From contig JACAER010000041.1 of the NCBI GenBank assembly GCA_013388745.1, positions 1 to 64,000 on the forward strand: DNA of 64,000 nt. The letters run 5' to 3'. Made by a program: the position numbers and the translations under genes. Positions 44,353 to 52,285 of the stretch are shown one piece after another. This DNA is from Chloroflexota bacterium (lineage in GTDB: Bacteria; Chloroflexota; Anaerolineae; Aggregatilineales; Phototrophicaceae). The notes beneath the pieces are model-generated. The model saw nothing but the letters and a program-made list of their open reading frames with translations. It made no database searches and was not told where the DNA came from. Each line of letters begins with the position of its first letter. Position 1 is the stretch's first letter.

Positions 44353-45453
44353 GTGAAACGTCAATTATGGCTGTTGGGATGGCTGCTGCTGTGTATGGCG
44401 CCGGCCCTGGCGCAAAGCATGGACTGCCCGGATATTGTGCAACAGGCGCTGCGCGCGGTGGAAACCGGCTGCGCGGCGGCGGCGCGCAATCAGGCGTGCT
44501 TCGGCAATGTGCGGCTGGAAGCGACTGCCCAACCGGGCGTGACCGAATTTCGCTTTGAGCAGACAGGCGATCTGGTCAATGTGGCATCAGTGCAGTCCAT
44601 GCGTTTGTACCCGCTGGACGAAAGCGCGGGGACATGGGGCATAGTGCTGATGCGCTTGCAGGCCAATCTTCCTGATACCATGCCGGGCCAGAACGTCACT
44701 TTTCTGCTGTTCGGCGATGTCGAGATCAGCAGCAATGTGCCCGCAGACAGCACGGAACAAACGCCGATGCAGGCATTTTATCTGACAACGGGGCTGGGCG
44801 ATACCCAGTGTGCCGAAGCGCCCCAGAGCGGTCTAATGGTACAGACGCCGCAGGGCGTGGGCGAGATCGCTTTTAACGTTAACGGCGTGGACGTGAGCAT
44901 GGGTTCGACGCTGCTGTTTCAGGCGCAGCGGGGCAAGCAGATGCGCGTGCGCACGCTGGAAGGCGCGGCGGCAGTGCGCGCCAACGGTGTGGTACGCCCG
45001 GTGCTGGCGGGCACACAAGTCGATATTCCGCTGGACGACGATTTGCTGCCCGAAGATGAACCGGAAATGCCCGAAGCCTATAATCTGGACACCCTGACAG
45101 GGCTGCCGCTGGAACTGTTCGACTACGAATTTGAGATCATGCCGCCGCTGGACGATGACCAACTGGAAGCGCTGTGGGAAGCGATCGACGAAGGCGAGCC
45201 GCTGTGCGACGACGACCCCGAAACGTTCTTTCCCTCGTGTGACGAACTGCCACTCGATTTAGGCGGCCTGCCGTGTACACTCGATCCAGCCGCCGAGCCG
45301 AATAGTCCGCTGTGCATCCTGCCGGACGATACATCCGAGACACCGGACGCATCCTCTGATGATACACCGCCATCCGATACGCCACCTACAGATGCCCCGC
45401 CGGATGACAGCGGCGGCGCTGGTGGGGATGATGGCGGGGGCGAAGGCGGGTAG
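44353..45453 (+). CDS. Secreted protein, paralogue of the LysM lipoprotein N-terminal domain, acidic C-terminus
   Basis: A signal peptide (residues 1-21, cleavage after AQS-like site) exports a 366-residue protein. Residues 22-225 parallel the 18650-20065 protein: CPDIVQQALRAVETGC, CFGNVRLEATAQPGVTEF, TWGIVLMRLQANLPDT, PGQNVTFLLFGD and RTLEGAAAVRANGV. The C-terminus is an Asp/Glu/Pro/Gly-rich, likely disordered stretch (about 255-366) with five Cys and no LysM or lipobox. GTG 44353 has AGAAGGATG upstream. The repeated domain in two exported proteins is not one I recognise; an extracellular ligand- or wall-associated function is likely. Confidence 0.7.
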   Translation: MKRQLWLLGWLLLCMAPALAQSMDCPDIVQQALRAVETGCAAAARNQACFGNVRLEATAQPGVTEFRFEQTGDLVNVASVQSMRLYPLDESAGTWGIVLMRLQANLPDTMPGQNVTFLLFGDVEISSNVPADSTEQTPMQAFYLTTGLGDTQCAEAPQSGLMVQTPQGVGEIAFNVNGVDVSMGSTLLFQAQRGKQMRVRTLEGAAAVRANGVVRPVLAGTQVDIPLDDDLLPEDEPEMPEAYNLDTLTGLPLELFDYEFEIMPPLDDDQLEALWEAIDEGEPLCDDDPETFFPSCDELPLDLGGLPCTLDPAAEPNSPLCILPDDTSETPDASSDDTPPSDTPPTDAPPDDSGGAGGDDGGGEGG

Positions 45454-45474
45454 CGCCATGCTGGGTCGCGTCCG

Positions 45475-46944
45475 TTAATCGTTCTGCATCCCGTCCGCCG
45501 CCGCCTGGAGCGCCAGTCCGCCGATACGCGCGGCTTCGGCGGGATCGCTGCTGTTTTCCAGCACGATGACGACCACAGCGCTGCGGCCATCGGCCAGCGT
45601 GACGAACCCGGCGAACCATGTTTTGGAGCCTGTGCCGGCGTAAGCCAACGCCGTTTGTCCGCCGATGTCGTAGCCCGCGCGCGCGGCGGCGGCGGCGCTG
45701 CCGTTAGCGACGGCTTCGCGCATCAGCATTTGCAACTGCTGCGCGCTTTCAGGAGTTGTTAGCGGTGTTGTGGCGAACGTGCTGGCGGCGGGTGTCCATT
45801 CCCCCGCGCCGGGGTCGCGCGTCGCTAACAGCGCCTGCGGCTGTGGCGCGTTGCCGTGATTCAGCAGCGCAGAGACGATCACCGCCATATGCAGCGGCGA
45901 AAGCGTAATCTGCCCCTGCCCCAAAGCATCCGCTAGCAAATGCGTATCGCTGACGACAAAGGCCGTCGGCGTGGCGAGCGTGCCTGCGCTGGCGGTAGTT
46001 GCTGGGGGTTGAACAACAAAACCGGCTAGAGTCGGCGGGTTGCCCAGCAAGAACATATCGAAAATCTGCTGCACACGCTGCGCGCCTAATGTCTCGGCCA
46101 ATTCCACGAACGGTGTCGGGCAGCCGTAGACATAGGCTTCGGCCAGTGTGAGCGTACCTGCTGGCGGCGGTTGTAGACAAGTGACAGCAAACGTACTCTG
46201 CGTGCCGTCTGTGACTGTCGTTAGCTGCACCGGCGTGTCGGCGTCTTCGAAACGGGTTGTCAGGGGCTGCTGCTGCACCAGCGCGCCCACCATCAGCGGA
46301 ATTTGCAGCATTCCGCCCGGCTGGTAGCTGCCCTGCAAGACACGGTTGAAGAACGGATTGCCCGGCGCGGCCACCAGCGTGTCCCACTGCGCGTCCAACA
46401 CATTCGGATTGTAGGCCGGCAGGCTCACCAATGCCAGCACTTCGCCGCTAGGCACAGCCAATACCACGGCTGCGCCTGTGTGTCCGCCCATTGCTGCCAT
46501 CACGGCCTGCTGAGTCTGGAGATCGAAGCTCAACTGTACCGCAGTCCCGCGCTGTGGACGGTGCAGGAGCTGCCGCCCAACATAATCGTCCAGACTCCCG
46601 ACGAGCGCATCGCCACGCAGCAGACCGTCATAGGCCGCTTCTGCCCCGTTGACGCCGTAGCGCAGGCTGAAATAACCGAGCGCGCCGTTAAATTCCGGGT
46701 ACAAATAACGGCGCAGCAGCACGCCGTTGTCATCGCGTACAGAGGTCACCAGCACATCGCCGTGCCGGTCTACGATGTCGCCGCGCATAATTGCCGCTTC
46801 CGCTTCTACCAGACGCGGGTTGTCGTCGCGCAGCAGAATCGAAACCGGGCCGAACACCGCCCAATAGCTGGCCGAAAGCCCGACCAGCAAAAAGGCCAGC
46901 AGCAGCGCGGCCAGCAAGCGGTTGATTTCACGCCCAAACTGCAT
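45475..46944 (-). CDS. PBP2/PbpA-like transpeptidase-domain protein with all active-site motifs degenerate (probable pseudoenzyme)
   Basis: The 489-residue protein has an N-terminal membrane helix (12-34), a PBP dimerisation region (about 45-140: MRGDIVDRHGDVL) and a penicillin-binding fold (about 155-480: AVVLAVPSGEVLALVSLPAYNPN, YQPGGMLQIPL, WFAGFVTL). Position by position, the SxxK motif reads Gly211-Met-Leu-Gln214 (YQPG followed by GMLQ), the SxN motif reads Gly274-Cys-Pro276 and KTG reads Gln430-Thr-Ala432. No acylation Ser, no motif Lys remains, so it cannot cross-link or bind beta-lactams in the normal way. It follows rodA by three bases and is likely a structural or regulatory partner of RodA. 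Confidence 0.85.
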   Translation of the reverse strand: MQFGREINRLLAALLLAFLLVGLSASYWAVFGPVSILLRDDNPRLVEAEAAIMRGDIVDRHGDVLVTSVRDDNGVLLRRYLYPEFNGALGYFSLRYGVNGAEAAYDGLLRGDALVGSLDDYVGRQLLHRPQRGTAVQLSFDLQTQQAVMAAMGGHTGAAVVLAVPSGEVLALVSLPAYNPNVLDAQWDTLVAAPGNPFFNRVLQGSYQPGGMLQIPLMVGALVQQQPLTTRFEDADTPVQLTTVTDGTQSTFAVTCLQPPPAGTLTLAEAYVYGCPTPFVELAETLGAQRVQQIFDMFLLGNPPTLAGFVVQPPATTASAGTLATPTAFVVSDTHLLADALGQGQITLSPLHMAVIVSALLNHGNAPQPQALLATRDPGAGEWTPAASTFATTPLTTPESAQQLQMLMREAVANGSAAAAARAGYDIGGQTALAYAGTGSKTWFAGFVTLADGRSAVVVIVLENSSDPAEAARIGGLALQAAADGMQND

Positions 46945-46947
46945 GAG

Positions 46948-48258
46948 TCACTCTTCCGCCGACAGGCGCAGCAGCAGCCCGATCATGATAAAACTCATTA
47001 ACAGCGAACTGCCGCCATAGCTCAGAAACGGCAGCGTCACGCCTGTCAGCGGCAGCAGCTTAAGCGCCCCGCCCATAATCAACAGACTTTGCGTGGCAAT
47101 CAACAGACTCAGGCCGACGGCCAACAGCGCATAGAAAGGACGGCGCTGCTGGCGAATCGCCGTGCGCAGTCCCCGCGCGATCAGCATCACCAGCGACACC
47201 ACCACCACCAACACCCCAAGCTGCCCGAACTCCTCTGCTACCGCCGCGAACATAAAGTCGGAATGCACGACGGGGATATATCCCGGCGCCCCCTGTCCCA
47301 CACCCTGCCCGAACACGCCGCCTGCCGCGAACGCCAGCAGGCTTTGTACGATCTGGAAGGCGCGCCCGTCGGCTTCCGGCCAGGGGTTAAGCCAGATATC
47401 GACACGAAGCTGCACGACATCGAACAAATTATACGCCACCACACTCGCCAGCAGCACCAACGCCGCCCCACCAAGCAGAATCAGCGTGTAGCCGCTGGCG
47501 ATATACAGCAGCGCGATAAACACGATGAAAAACAGAATCGCCGTGCCCAGATCGCGCTGCCATATCAGCACGACCACGCACAGCCCCCACATCAGCAGCA
47601 CCGGCCCGTAAATGCGTGGCGACAGCCACAGCCGGCTCGAAGCCGTGTTCAGCCCCGCCGCCCGCAGCGCCGGGTATTGTTCCGCCAGATAACTTGCCAG
47701 AAACGCCACCAGAATGATCTTGAGCGCTTCTGACGGCTGGAAAAAGACCGCGCCGACATTCAGCCATAGGCGCGGCGTGCCCGGCTGCCCCGACGGATTC
47801 GTACCGAAGATAATCGTACTGACCAGCAGCACCAGTCCGCCGACCAGCAGCAGATAACGATAATTTTTCAACCAGCGCAGACCATAAGGGAACAAGGCGG
47901 TCGCCAGCAGCCCCGCGACCGAAACGGCCAGCCACAGCGTTTGCCGTGCGGCAAAGATCGGCGCCAGCCGGTCGATCATCACCAGCCCCCAACCGCACAG
48001 AAACATCGTGATCGGGAACAGCAGCGGATCACGGCGCGGCAGCCAGCGCTGCAAGGCGAACGTGCCGACCAGTGCGCAGCCCACCCAAACCACAAACGCT
48101 GTCAGGTGCGTTTGCAGCGGTTCGCCGCGCACCAGCGCCAACGCCCACAGGTTGACGACCATAAAGGCGCCGCCCAGCAGCAGCAGCAGCCGTTCCGTGC
48201 GGGCGCGCGGCAGGCTGTCGCTGCTGTCCCAGTGCAAGCGCAGCGTGCGCGTAATCAT
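46948..48258 (-). CDS. rodA: SEDS glycosyltransferase RodA/FtsW
   Basis: The 436-residue membrane protein has about ten hydrophobic helices and the SEDS signatures: GTPRLWLNVGAVFFQPSEALKI, WQRDLGTAIL with the catalytic Asp236, and PFLSYGGSSLLMSF at the C-terminus. SEDS proteins polymerise lipid II into glycan strands with a class B PBP. The Asp required for activity is kept while the neighbouring PBP homologue is degenerate, so this enzyme may pair with another PBP encoded elsewhere, or work with the pseudoenzyme as an adaptor. Its start overlaps the mtnP stop by four bases (ATGA). Confidence 0.93.
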   Translation of the reverse strand: MITRTLRLHWDSSDSLPRARTERLLLLLGGAFMVVNLWALALVRGEPLQTHLTAFVVWVGCALVGTFALQRWLPRRDPLLFPITMFLCGWGLVMIDRLAPIFAARQTLWLAVSVAGLLATALFPYGLRWLKNYRYLLLVGGLVLLVSTIIFGTNPSGQPGTPRLWLNVGAVFFQPSEALKIILVAFLASYLAEQYPALRAAGLNTASSRLWLSPRIYGPVLLMWGLCVVVLIWQRDLGTAILFFIVFIALLYIASGYTLILLGGAALVLLASVVAYNLFDVVQLRVDIWLNPWPEADGRAFQIVQSLLAFAAGGVFGQGVGQGAPGYIPVVHSDFMFAAVAEEFGQLGVLVVVVSLVMLIARGLRTAIRQQRRPFYALLAVGLSLLIATQSLLIMGGALKLLPLTGVTLPFLSYGGSSLLMSFIMIGLLLRLSAEE

Positions 48259-49127
48259 GCCAGCACACGCCCGACAATCGGCTGCAAGCGCGCGCGCATT
48301 TCTGCCGAAATCTTGTCCGGCGCGGTGACGAGCGCACCATCCAGGGCACGATGCGCCGCGTAGAGCGCTTTTTCGTCCAGCGTTTCGATGGCAGCGGCCA
48401 GCACCCGCTGCACGATCTCGATATTGTGGTTAAACGTGCGAATCACCATTTCAGCCGTCACCGGTTCTTCGGAGACATGCCACACGTCGTAATCGGTGAC
48501 ATGCGCCATTGTCATGTAGGCGATTTCGGCTTCGCGCGCCAGAAAGGCCTCCGGGCAGGTCGTCATCCCGATCAGGCTGCACCCCCACTGGCGGTAAATT
48601 TCGCTTTCGCCGCGCGTGCTGAAGCGCGGGCCTTCGATGATGATAAAGGTACCGCCCTGATGTACCACCGCATCCGGCACCTGCTGCGCCGCTTTATACA
48701 CCTGCTCGCACAATTCTGGCGCAAGCGGGTCAGCCACAGAGATATGCGCCACAAGGCCGGTTTCGAAGAATGTGCGCCCACGATCGAGTTTCGTGTGGTC
48801 ATACAGTTGGTGCGGGATGACCAGATCGCCCGGCGCGTAATCTTCGCGCAGTGAACCGCAGGCATTGACCGCCAGAATAAAGCGCACGCCCAGCGTCTTG
48901 AGCGCGTAAATATTGGCGCGGTAAGGCACGGTGCTCGGCGTATACACATGGCCGATGCCGTGACGCGGCAAAAAGGCTACCCGCTTACCGCGTAGATTGC
49001 CCACGACAACTTCGCTGCTGGGGCTGCCGTAGGGCGTGCTGATCGCATAGGCGACTTTGTCCGTGATTTCCGGCATGGAATACAGACCGGAGCCGCCGAT
49101 GACCGCGATGCTGATTTGTTCGGTCAT
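48255..49127 (-). CDS. mtnP: S-methyl-5'-thioadenosine phosphorylase
   Basis: The 290-residue PNP/MTAP-family enzyme shows AVIGGSGLYSMPEI, GHRHGIGHVYTPSTVPYRAN-type phosphate/base-site residues (RHGIGHVYTPSTVPYRAN), AVNACGSLREDYAPGDLVI, IEGPRFSTRGESEIYR and GMTTCPEAFLAREAEI, and ends in AHVTDYDVW. It splits methylthioadenosine, a by-product of polyamine and other syntheses, for methionine salvage. ATG 49127 has GAGGTG four bases upstream; the longer frame is antisense to fhaB. It sits between fhaB and rodA, where actinobacteria carry the phosphatase pstP. The unrelated salvage function here is unexpected. Confidence 0.93.
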   Translation of the reverse strand: MTEQISIAVIGGSGLYSMPEITDKVAYAISTPYGSPSSEVVVGNLRGKRVAFLPRHGIGHVYTPSTVPYRANIYALKTLGVRFILAVNACGSLREDYAPGDLVIPHQLYDHTKLDRGRTFFETGLVAHISVADPLAPELCEQVYKAAQQVPDAVVHQGGTFIIIEGPRFSTRGESEIYRQWGCSLIGMTTCPEAFLAREAEIAYMTMAHVTDYDVWHVSEEPVTAEMVIRTFNHNIEIVQRVLAAAIETLDEKALYAAHRALDGALVTAPDKISAEMRARLQPIVGRVLA

Positions 49128-49134
49128 GCTCACC

Positions 49135-49581
49135 TCACTGATCTTCGAGTTTGAGTTGAAAGCGAATCTGCCCGATGCCGATAATGTCGCCGTCGGTGAT
49201 GACAATCGGCTGCGTGACGGGCATCGCGTTGAGAGTCGTGCCGTTGCGGCTGCGGCGGTCTTCCAGCCACCACTGACCGTTGCGCAGCGCCAGCAGTGCG
49301 TGTTCGTTACTGGCGAACGTGTCTTCAACAATAATCGAATTGGTGGGCGCGCGCCCGATATTCGTCAGCGGCAGCAGCGGATAGACTTCGCCCGTGCGCA
49401 GCAGCGCGCCGTCAATCTCGCGCATGACGATCAGTTGGCCGTAGGTGCGGCGGCTGGCCTGCGCCTCCTGGATCGCGCTGCGGTAATCGCGCCACATCAC
49501 CGCGAACAGGGCGGCCAGCCACCCCAGCAGCAGTGCCCCGACGATCAGGCGCAGCAGAAACAGGATAACATCGGTGTCCAA
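49135..49581 (-). CDS. fhaB: FHA domain protein, FhaB-like (membrane-anchored)
   Basis: The 148-residue protein has an N-terminal membrane helix (about 5-28: ILFLLRLIVGALLLGWLAAL) and a C-terminal FHA domain (about 70-145: NIGRAPTNSIIVEDTFASNEHALL, RSRNGTTLN, GDIIGIGQIRFQLK). Mycobacterium FhaB (FipA, Rv0019c) has the same helix-plus-FHA plan and nearly the same length. FHA domains bind phospho-threonine. The start is TTG 49581, next to the fhaA stop; no ATG lies in frame near it. No Ser/Thr kinase or phosphatase gene is in the window to supply the phospho-ligand. Confidence 0.82.
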   Translation of the reverse strand: MDTDVILFLLRLIVGALLLGWLAALFAVMWRDYRSAIQEAQASRRTYGQLIVMREIDGALLRTGEVYPLLPLTNIGRAPTNSIIVEDTFASNEHALLALRNGQWWLEDRRSRNGTTLNAMPVTQPIVITDGDIIGIGQIRFQLKLEDQ

Positions 49582-49582
49582 C

Positions 49583-50374
49583 TCAGTCCGACTCCGGTGG
49601 CAGCATTTCAGTGGTCGCGCTGGGCCCGACCTGTGAATCACCCAATGGGTCTTCGTCCAGATAGATCATCTCAGTTTTGCCGATGCGGATCACGTCGCCC
49701 GATTGCAAACGATGCTCCTTGACGCGCACATTGTTGACAAATGTCCCGCTGCGGCTGTTGGTATCGAACAGCGTATACAGCCCAAAACGCAGACGCAACT
49801 GGGCATGATGACGCGAAACGAACGTGTCGTCGAGGATGATCTGATTGCTGCGTTCGCGCCCGATGTTGAGCAGTGCTTCGGTCAAACGAATGCTCTTGAC
49901 GCCGTTGATGACCAACTGCGCGTTGATCGGCGCGCTGTGCAGCAGTGGTGCGGCGTCCACCGGCTGCATGGCGGCGGTGCTGCTGCCGCGTTCGTCGCTG
50001 TGCGCCGCCCGCACCACCAGACTGCTGTCGTCCAGCTTGTTATCGGCGAACAGATAAATCACCGGCACATAATTCAGACGGTAGCCAGCTTGTGTTGCCA
50101 GTTCGACGAGATGCTGGCTGAGGGTTTGGCTCAGATTCGGGTGATGTCTGAGCAGCGAGGTCTGAACTTTCGCGCTGAGATAAATATAGTAGGCATCAGG
50201 CGCCAGCGGGCGCGGGTCGTTGCCGCTGGCCGCGCGGCTGCTGTCTTCCAACGCGCGCACCAGTTGCAGCGCGATGTCCTGGGCGCGAATCTTTTTGCCG
50301 AAGAGCTGGGCAAAAGCGCCTTCCACCAGCCGTTCTAATTGGGACTCTAAGCGCGTGATGTGTTGTTCGTTCAT
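49583..50374 (-). CDS. fhaA: FhaA-like protein: DUF3662 domain plus FHA domain
   Basis: From ATG 50374 the 263-residue protein has an N-terminal DUF3662 domain (residues 5-125: ITRLESQLERLVEGAFAQLF, KKIRAQDIALQLVRALEDS) and a C-terminal FHA domain (about 165-245: LNIGRERSNQIILDDTFVSRHHAQLRL, TNSRSGTFVNNVRV). In Mycobacterium, FhaA (Rv0020c) has this architecture and binds phosphorylated MviN (MurJ). The FHA phosphothreonine-binding Arg, Ser and His are present. ATG 50374 or ATG 50383 can start it; a -10 element (50389-50384) lies right upstream. The longer frame to 50593 overlaps the next gene and is rejected. Confidence 0.87.
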   Translation of the reverse strand: MNEQHITRLESQLERLVEGAFAQLFGKKIRAQDIALQLVRALEDSSRAASGNDPRPLAPDAYYIYLSAKVQTSLLRHHPNLSQTLSQHLVELATQAGYRLNYVPVIYLFADNKLDDSSLVVRAAHSDERGSSTAAMQPVDAAPLLHSAPINAQLVINGVKSIRLTEALLNIGRERSNQIILDDTFVSRHHAQLRLRFGLYTLFDTNSRSGTFVNNVRVKEHRLQSGDVIRIGKTEMIYLDEDPLGDSQVGPSATTEMLPPESD

Positions 50375-50383
50375 GGTGAGCAT

Positions 50384-50389
50384 TATAGC
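50384..50389 (-). promoter_or_regulatory. consensus -10 element directly before fhaA
   Basis: On the minus strand 50389-50384 read TATAAT, ending nine bases before ATG 50374. A weak TTGCCG at 50410-50405 lies 15 bases upstream. If used, transcription would start almost at the ATG, giving a near-leaderless message. Confidence 0.4.
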
Positions 50390-50413
50390 CCACGCGCCAG
50401 GGGGCGGCAATGC

Positions 50414-50440
50414 AAAGGGGGCCGGCCTGCGCCCGCCCCC
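50414..50440 (-). terminator. terminator of the PrsA-like foldase gene
   Basis: On the minus strand a 10-bp stem with one mismatch (GGGGGCGGGC 50440-50431 with GCCGGCCCCC 50426-50417, loop GCAG) is followed by TTT and then TGCATT. It lies just after the foldase gene stop and before the fhaA promoter. Confidence 0.5.
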
Positions 50441-50453
50441 CCTCACAGAAATT

Positions 50454-51869
50454 CTACTGTTGAAGCACCTGGAACGCCGGGTCTTGCGGTACGTAATTCG
50501 ACCAGACATTGGCGTATTCGGCCACCGAAACGCCTTCCGCCGTGCGCCGGTCTTCGAGCCACTGCTCGAAGGCGGCCTGCTCGGCCTGCTCAACCTGCTG
50601 CGGGTTAAGCGCGCGCGCTTCGCGGCCCATCACCTGAATGATATGATAGCCAAACTGCGACTGTACCGGCCCGACAATCGCGCCGATAGCGGCATCACGG
50701 GCGGCAGCAGCAAATTCGTCCACATAGCTTGTCACGAAGCGGTCAATCGGCGCCCACCCAAGTTCGCCGCCGCGCGCGCCCGAACCGGTATCGGTAGATA
50801 CCGCGCGCGCCAGATCAGCGAACGATTCACCGGCGTTCAGCGCCGCAATCACGTTATTGGCTTCTTCTTCCGTCGCCACCAGGATATGGCGGATATTGGC
50901 GTAAGTCGCCGTTTCGCCGATACCGCACACGGCTTCGCACAGGGCTTCGCGCAGCGCCTGTGTCTCGAAATACCTGCGGATGTCGGCATAGCTCATGCCG
51001 GTTTCGCTGATAATCAGTTCATAGAAGCCGCTCAGCGTGTTGTTAAATTGGTCAATGCGCTCATTGTCGCTCGGCGGCGCGGTTGGCGGCAGCGTGGGGA
51101 AGGGTGTGCCCGTCGCCGTGATTTCCAGCGTGGCTGTCGGCGTGATTGAAGGATCGAGCGTGGGCGTGCCTGTGGGCGTGGGTGTGCCTGTGGGTGTGGG
51201 TGTTTCTGTCGGCGTGGGCGAAGGCGTGCGCGTCACCAGCGGCGTCGGCGTGACCGTCGGCACAGTAGTGGGCGTCGCCGTGATCTGGACACCGTTCACC
51301 ACCGGCAGCGGCGCGTTGAACCCGAAAAATTCGTCAATCGCGCGCTGCACCTGTTCTTCGCTGACAGTGATTTGCATCTGCCCTGCCGCGTCGCGCACCA
51401 ACCGGTCATTGATCATATCGGTGAGCACGCGATTGCCCATTTGTTCCGGCAGACTCAGTTCGTTCCACCAGGTGCCATAGGGTTCCTGCTGCAAAAGCTG
51501 GCTGGGGTCTTGCCCGATCTGTTGGTAAAAAGAAATAGCATTGTTCAAACGCTGGATGCTCAGCACACGCTCAAAACGCACGCGCTGCTGGAATTCCGCC
51601 ACGCTGATATTCTGCCCATTGATCGTGGCAACTGCCAGATTCGGAATAATCAGTTGTTGGAAAACCAGCGCCCCGATCAGCAGCACGGCGACGACGGCGA
51701 TGGTGATGACGGTACCAAGCACGACGATGCGCTGGGTATAGGCCTCACGCTCGGCACGGCTGCGGAACTCGCGCGTTTTGCCGCCGCTAGAACGCTTATC
51801 AGCCCTTTCGGCAGCGGTTTTGGGCGTCGGGCGCTTGGGCTTGCCGGTGGTTTGTTCACGTTTCGACAT
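50454..51869 (-). CDS. PrsA/SurA-like peptidyl-prolyl isomerase, membrane-anchored
   Basis: The 471-residue protein has a basic N-terminus, a membrane helix (about 49-73), a SurA-like N-domain (about 78-180: INGQNISVAEFQQRVRFERV), a Thr/Pro-rich linker (about 195-255) and a parvulin/rotamase domain (about 325-420: RHILVATEEEANNVIAALNA, GGELGWAPIDRFVTSYVDEF, FGYHIIQVMGRE). Such foldases help secreted proteins fold. The long TP linker splits the helical N-domain from the PPIase domain and is unusual for PrsA. GAGGAG precedes ATG 51869. It is the first gene after the rpsR operon terminator. Confidence 0.87.
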   Translation of the reverse strand: MSKREQTTGKPKRPTPKTAAERADKRSSGGKTREFRSRAEREAYTQRIVVLGTVITIAVVAVLLIGALVFQQLIIPNLAVATINGQNISVAEFQQRVRFERVLSIQRLNNAISFYQQIGQDPSQLLQQEPYGTWWNELSLPEQMGNRVLTDMINDRLVRDAAGQMQITVSEEQVQRAIDEFFGFNAPLPVVNGVQITATPTTVPTVTPTPLVTRTPSPTPTETPTPTGTPTPTGTPTLDPSITPTATLEITATGTPFPTLPPTAPPSDNERIDQFNNTLSGFYELIISETGMSYADIRRYFETQALREALCEAVCGIGETATYANIRHILVATEEEANNVIAALNAGESFADLARAVSTDTGSGARGGELGWAPIDRFVTSYVDEFAAAARDAAIGAIVGPVQSQFGYHIIQVMGREARALNPQQVEQAEQAAFEQWLEDRRTAEGVSVAEYANVWSNYVPQDPAFQVLQQ

Positions 51870-51886
51870 GACAACTCCTCAACATA

Positions 51887-51920
51887 GCAAAAGGGCATAA
51901 CTAGCATTATGCCCTTATTT
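51887..51920 (-). terminator. terminator of the rpsF-ssb-rpsR operon
   Basis: A perfect 10-bp stem (AAGGGCATAA 51891-51900 with TTATGCCCTT 51907-51916, loop CTAGCA) is followed on the minus strand by TTGC after CCTT, giving a T-run of four. It ends the S18 transcript before the foldase gene. Confidence 0.65.
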
Positions 51921-51941
51921 TGCAGAGACACGGATAGGGTG

Positions 51942-52256
51942 CTAATCAGTAGCAGAGATAAACGGCAGCAAACCGAGATGGCGCGCGCGCTTGATTTCCC
52001 GCGCGAGCTGCCGCTGGCAGCGCGAACAGTTGCCTGTCTGGCGGCGCGGCTTGATCTTGCCGCTCTCGTTGATATAGCGGCGCAGTTGATCAATATCCTT
52101 ATAATCGAAACATTTGCCTTCCGGGCAGTAGACGGTGTTGCGGCGGCGGCCCCCGCGCCGGCCTCCTGACCCGCCTTCATCATGCCCGTCAAAATCATCG
52201 CCCATATCGTCCATCGCGCCACGGCGGCGTGGACGCTTGTCCATATCATCACTCAT
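51942..52256 (-). CDS. rpsR: Small ribosomal subunit protein bS18
   Basis: The 104-residue protein has the S18 core ([33 protein letters not shown]) with four Cys (YCPEGKC and NCSRCQ) forming a zinc-binding, C+ type S18. An unusual N-terminal extension of about 40 residues is Asp/Gly/Arg-rich. S18 binds S6 on the 30S platform. The gene is last in rpsF-ssb-rpsR, the order found in many bacteria. Confidence 0.96.
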   Translation of the reverse strand: MSDDMDKRPRRRGAMDDMGDDFDGHDEGGSGGRRGGRRRNTVYCPEGKCFDYKDIDQLRRYINESGKIKPRRQTGNCSRCQRQLAREIKRARHLGLLPFISATD

Positions 52257-52285
52257 GGTGATCGTCTTCTCCTCGTTGTGTTTAG

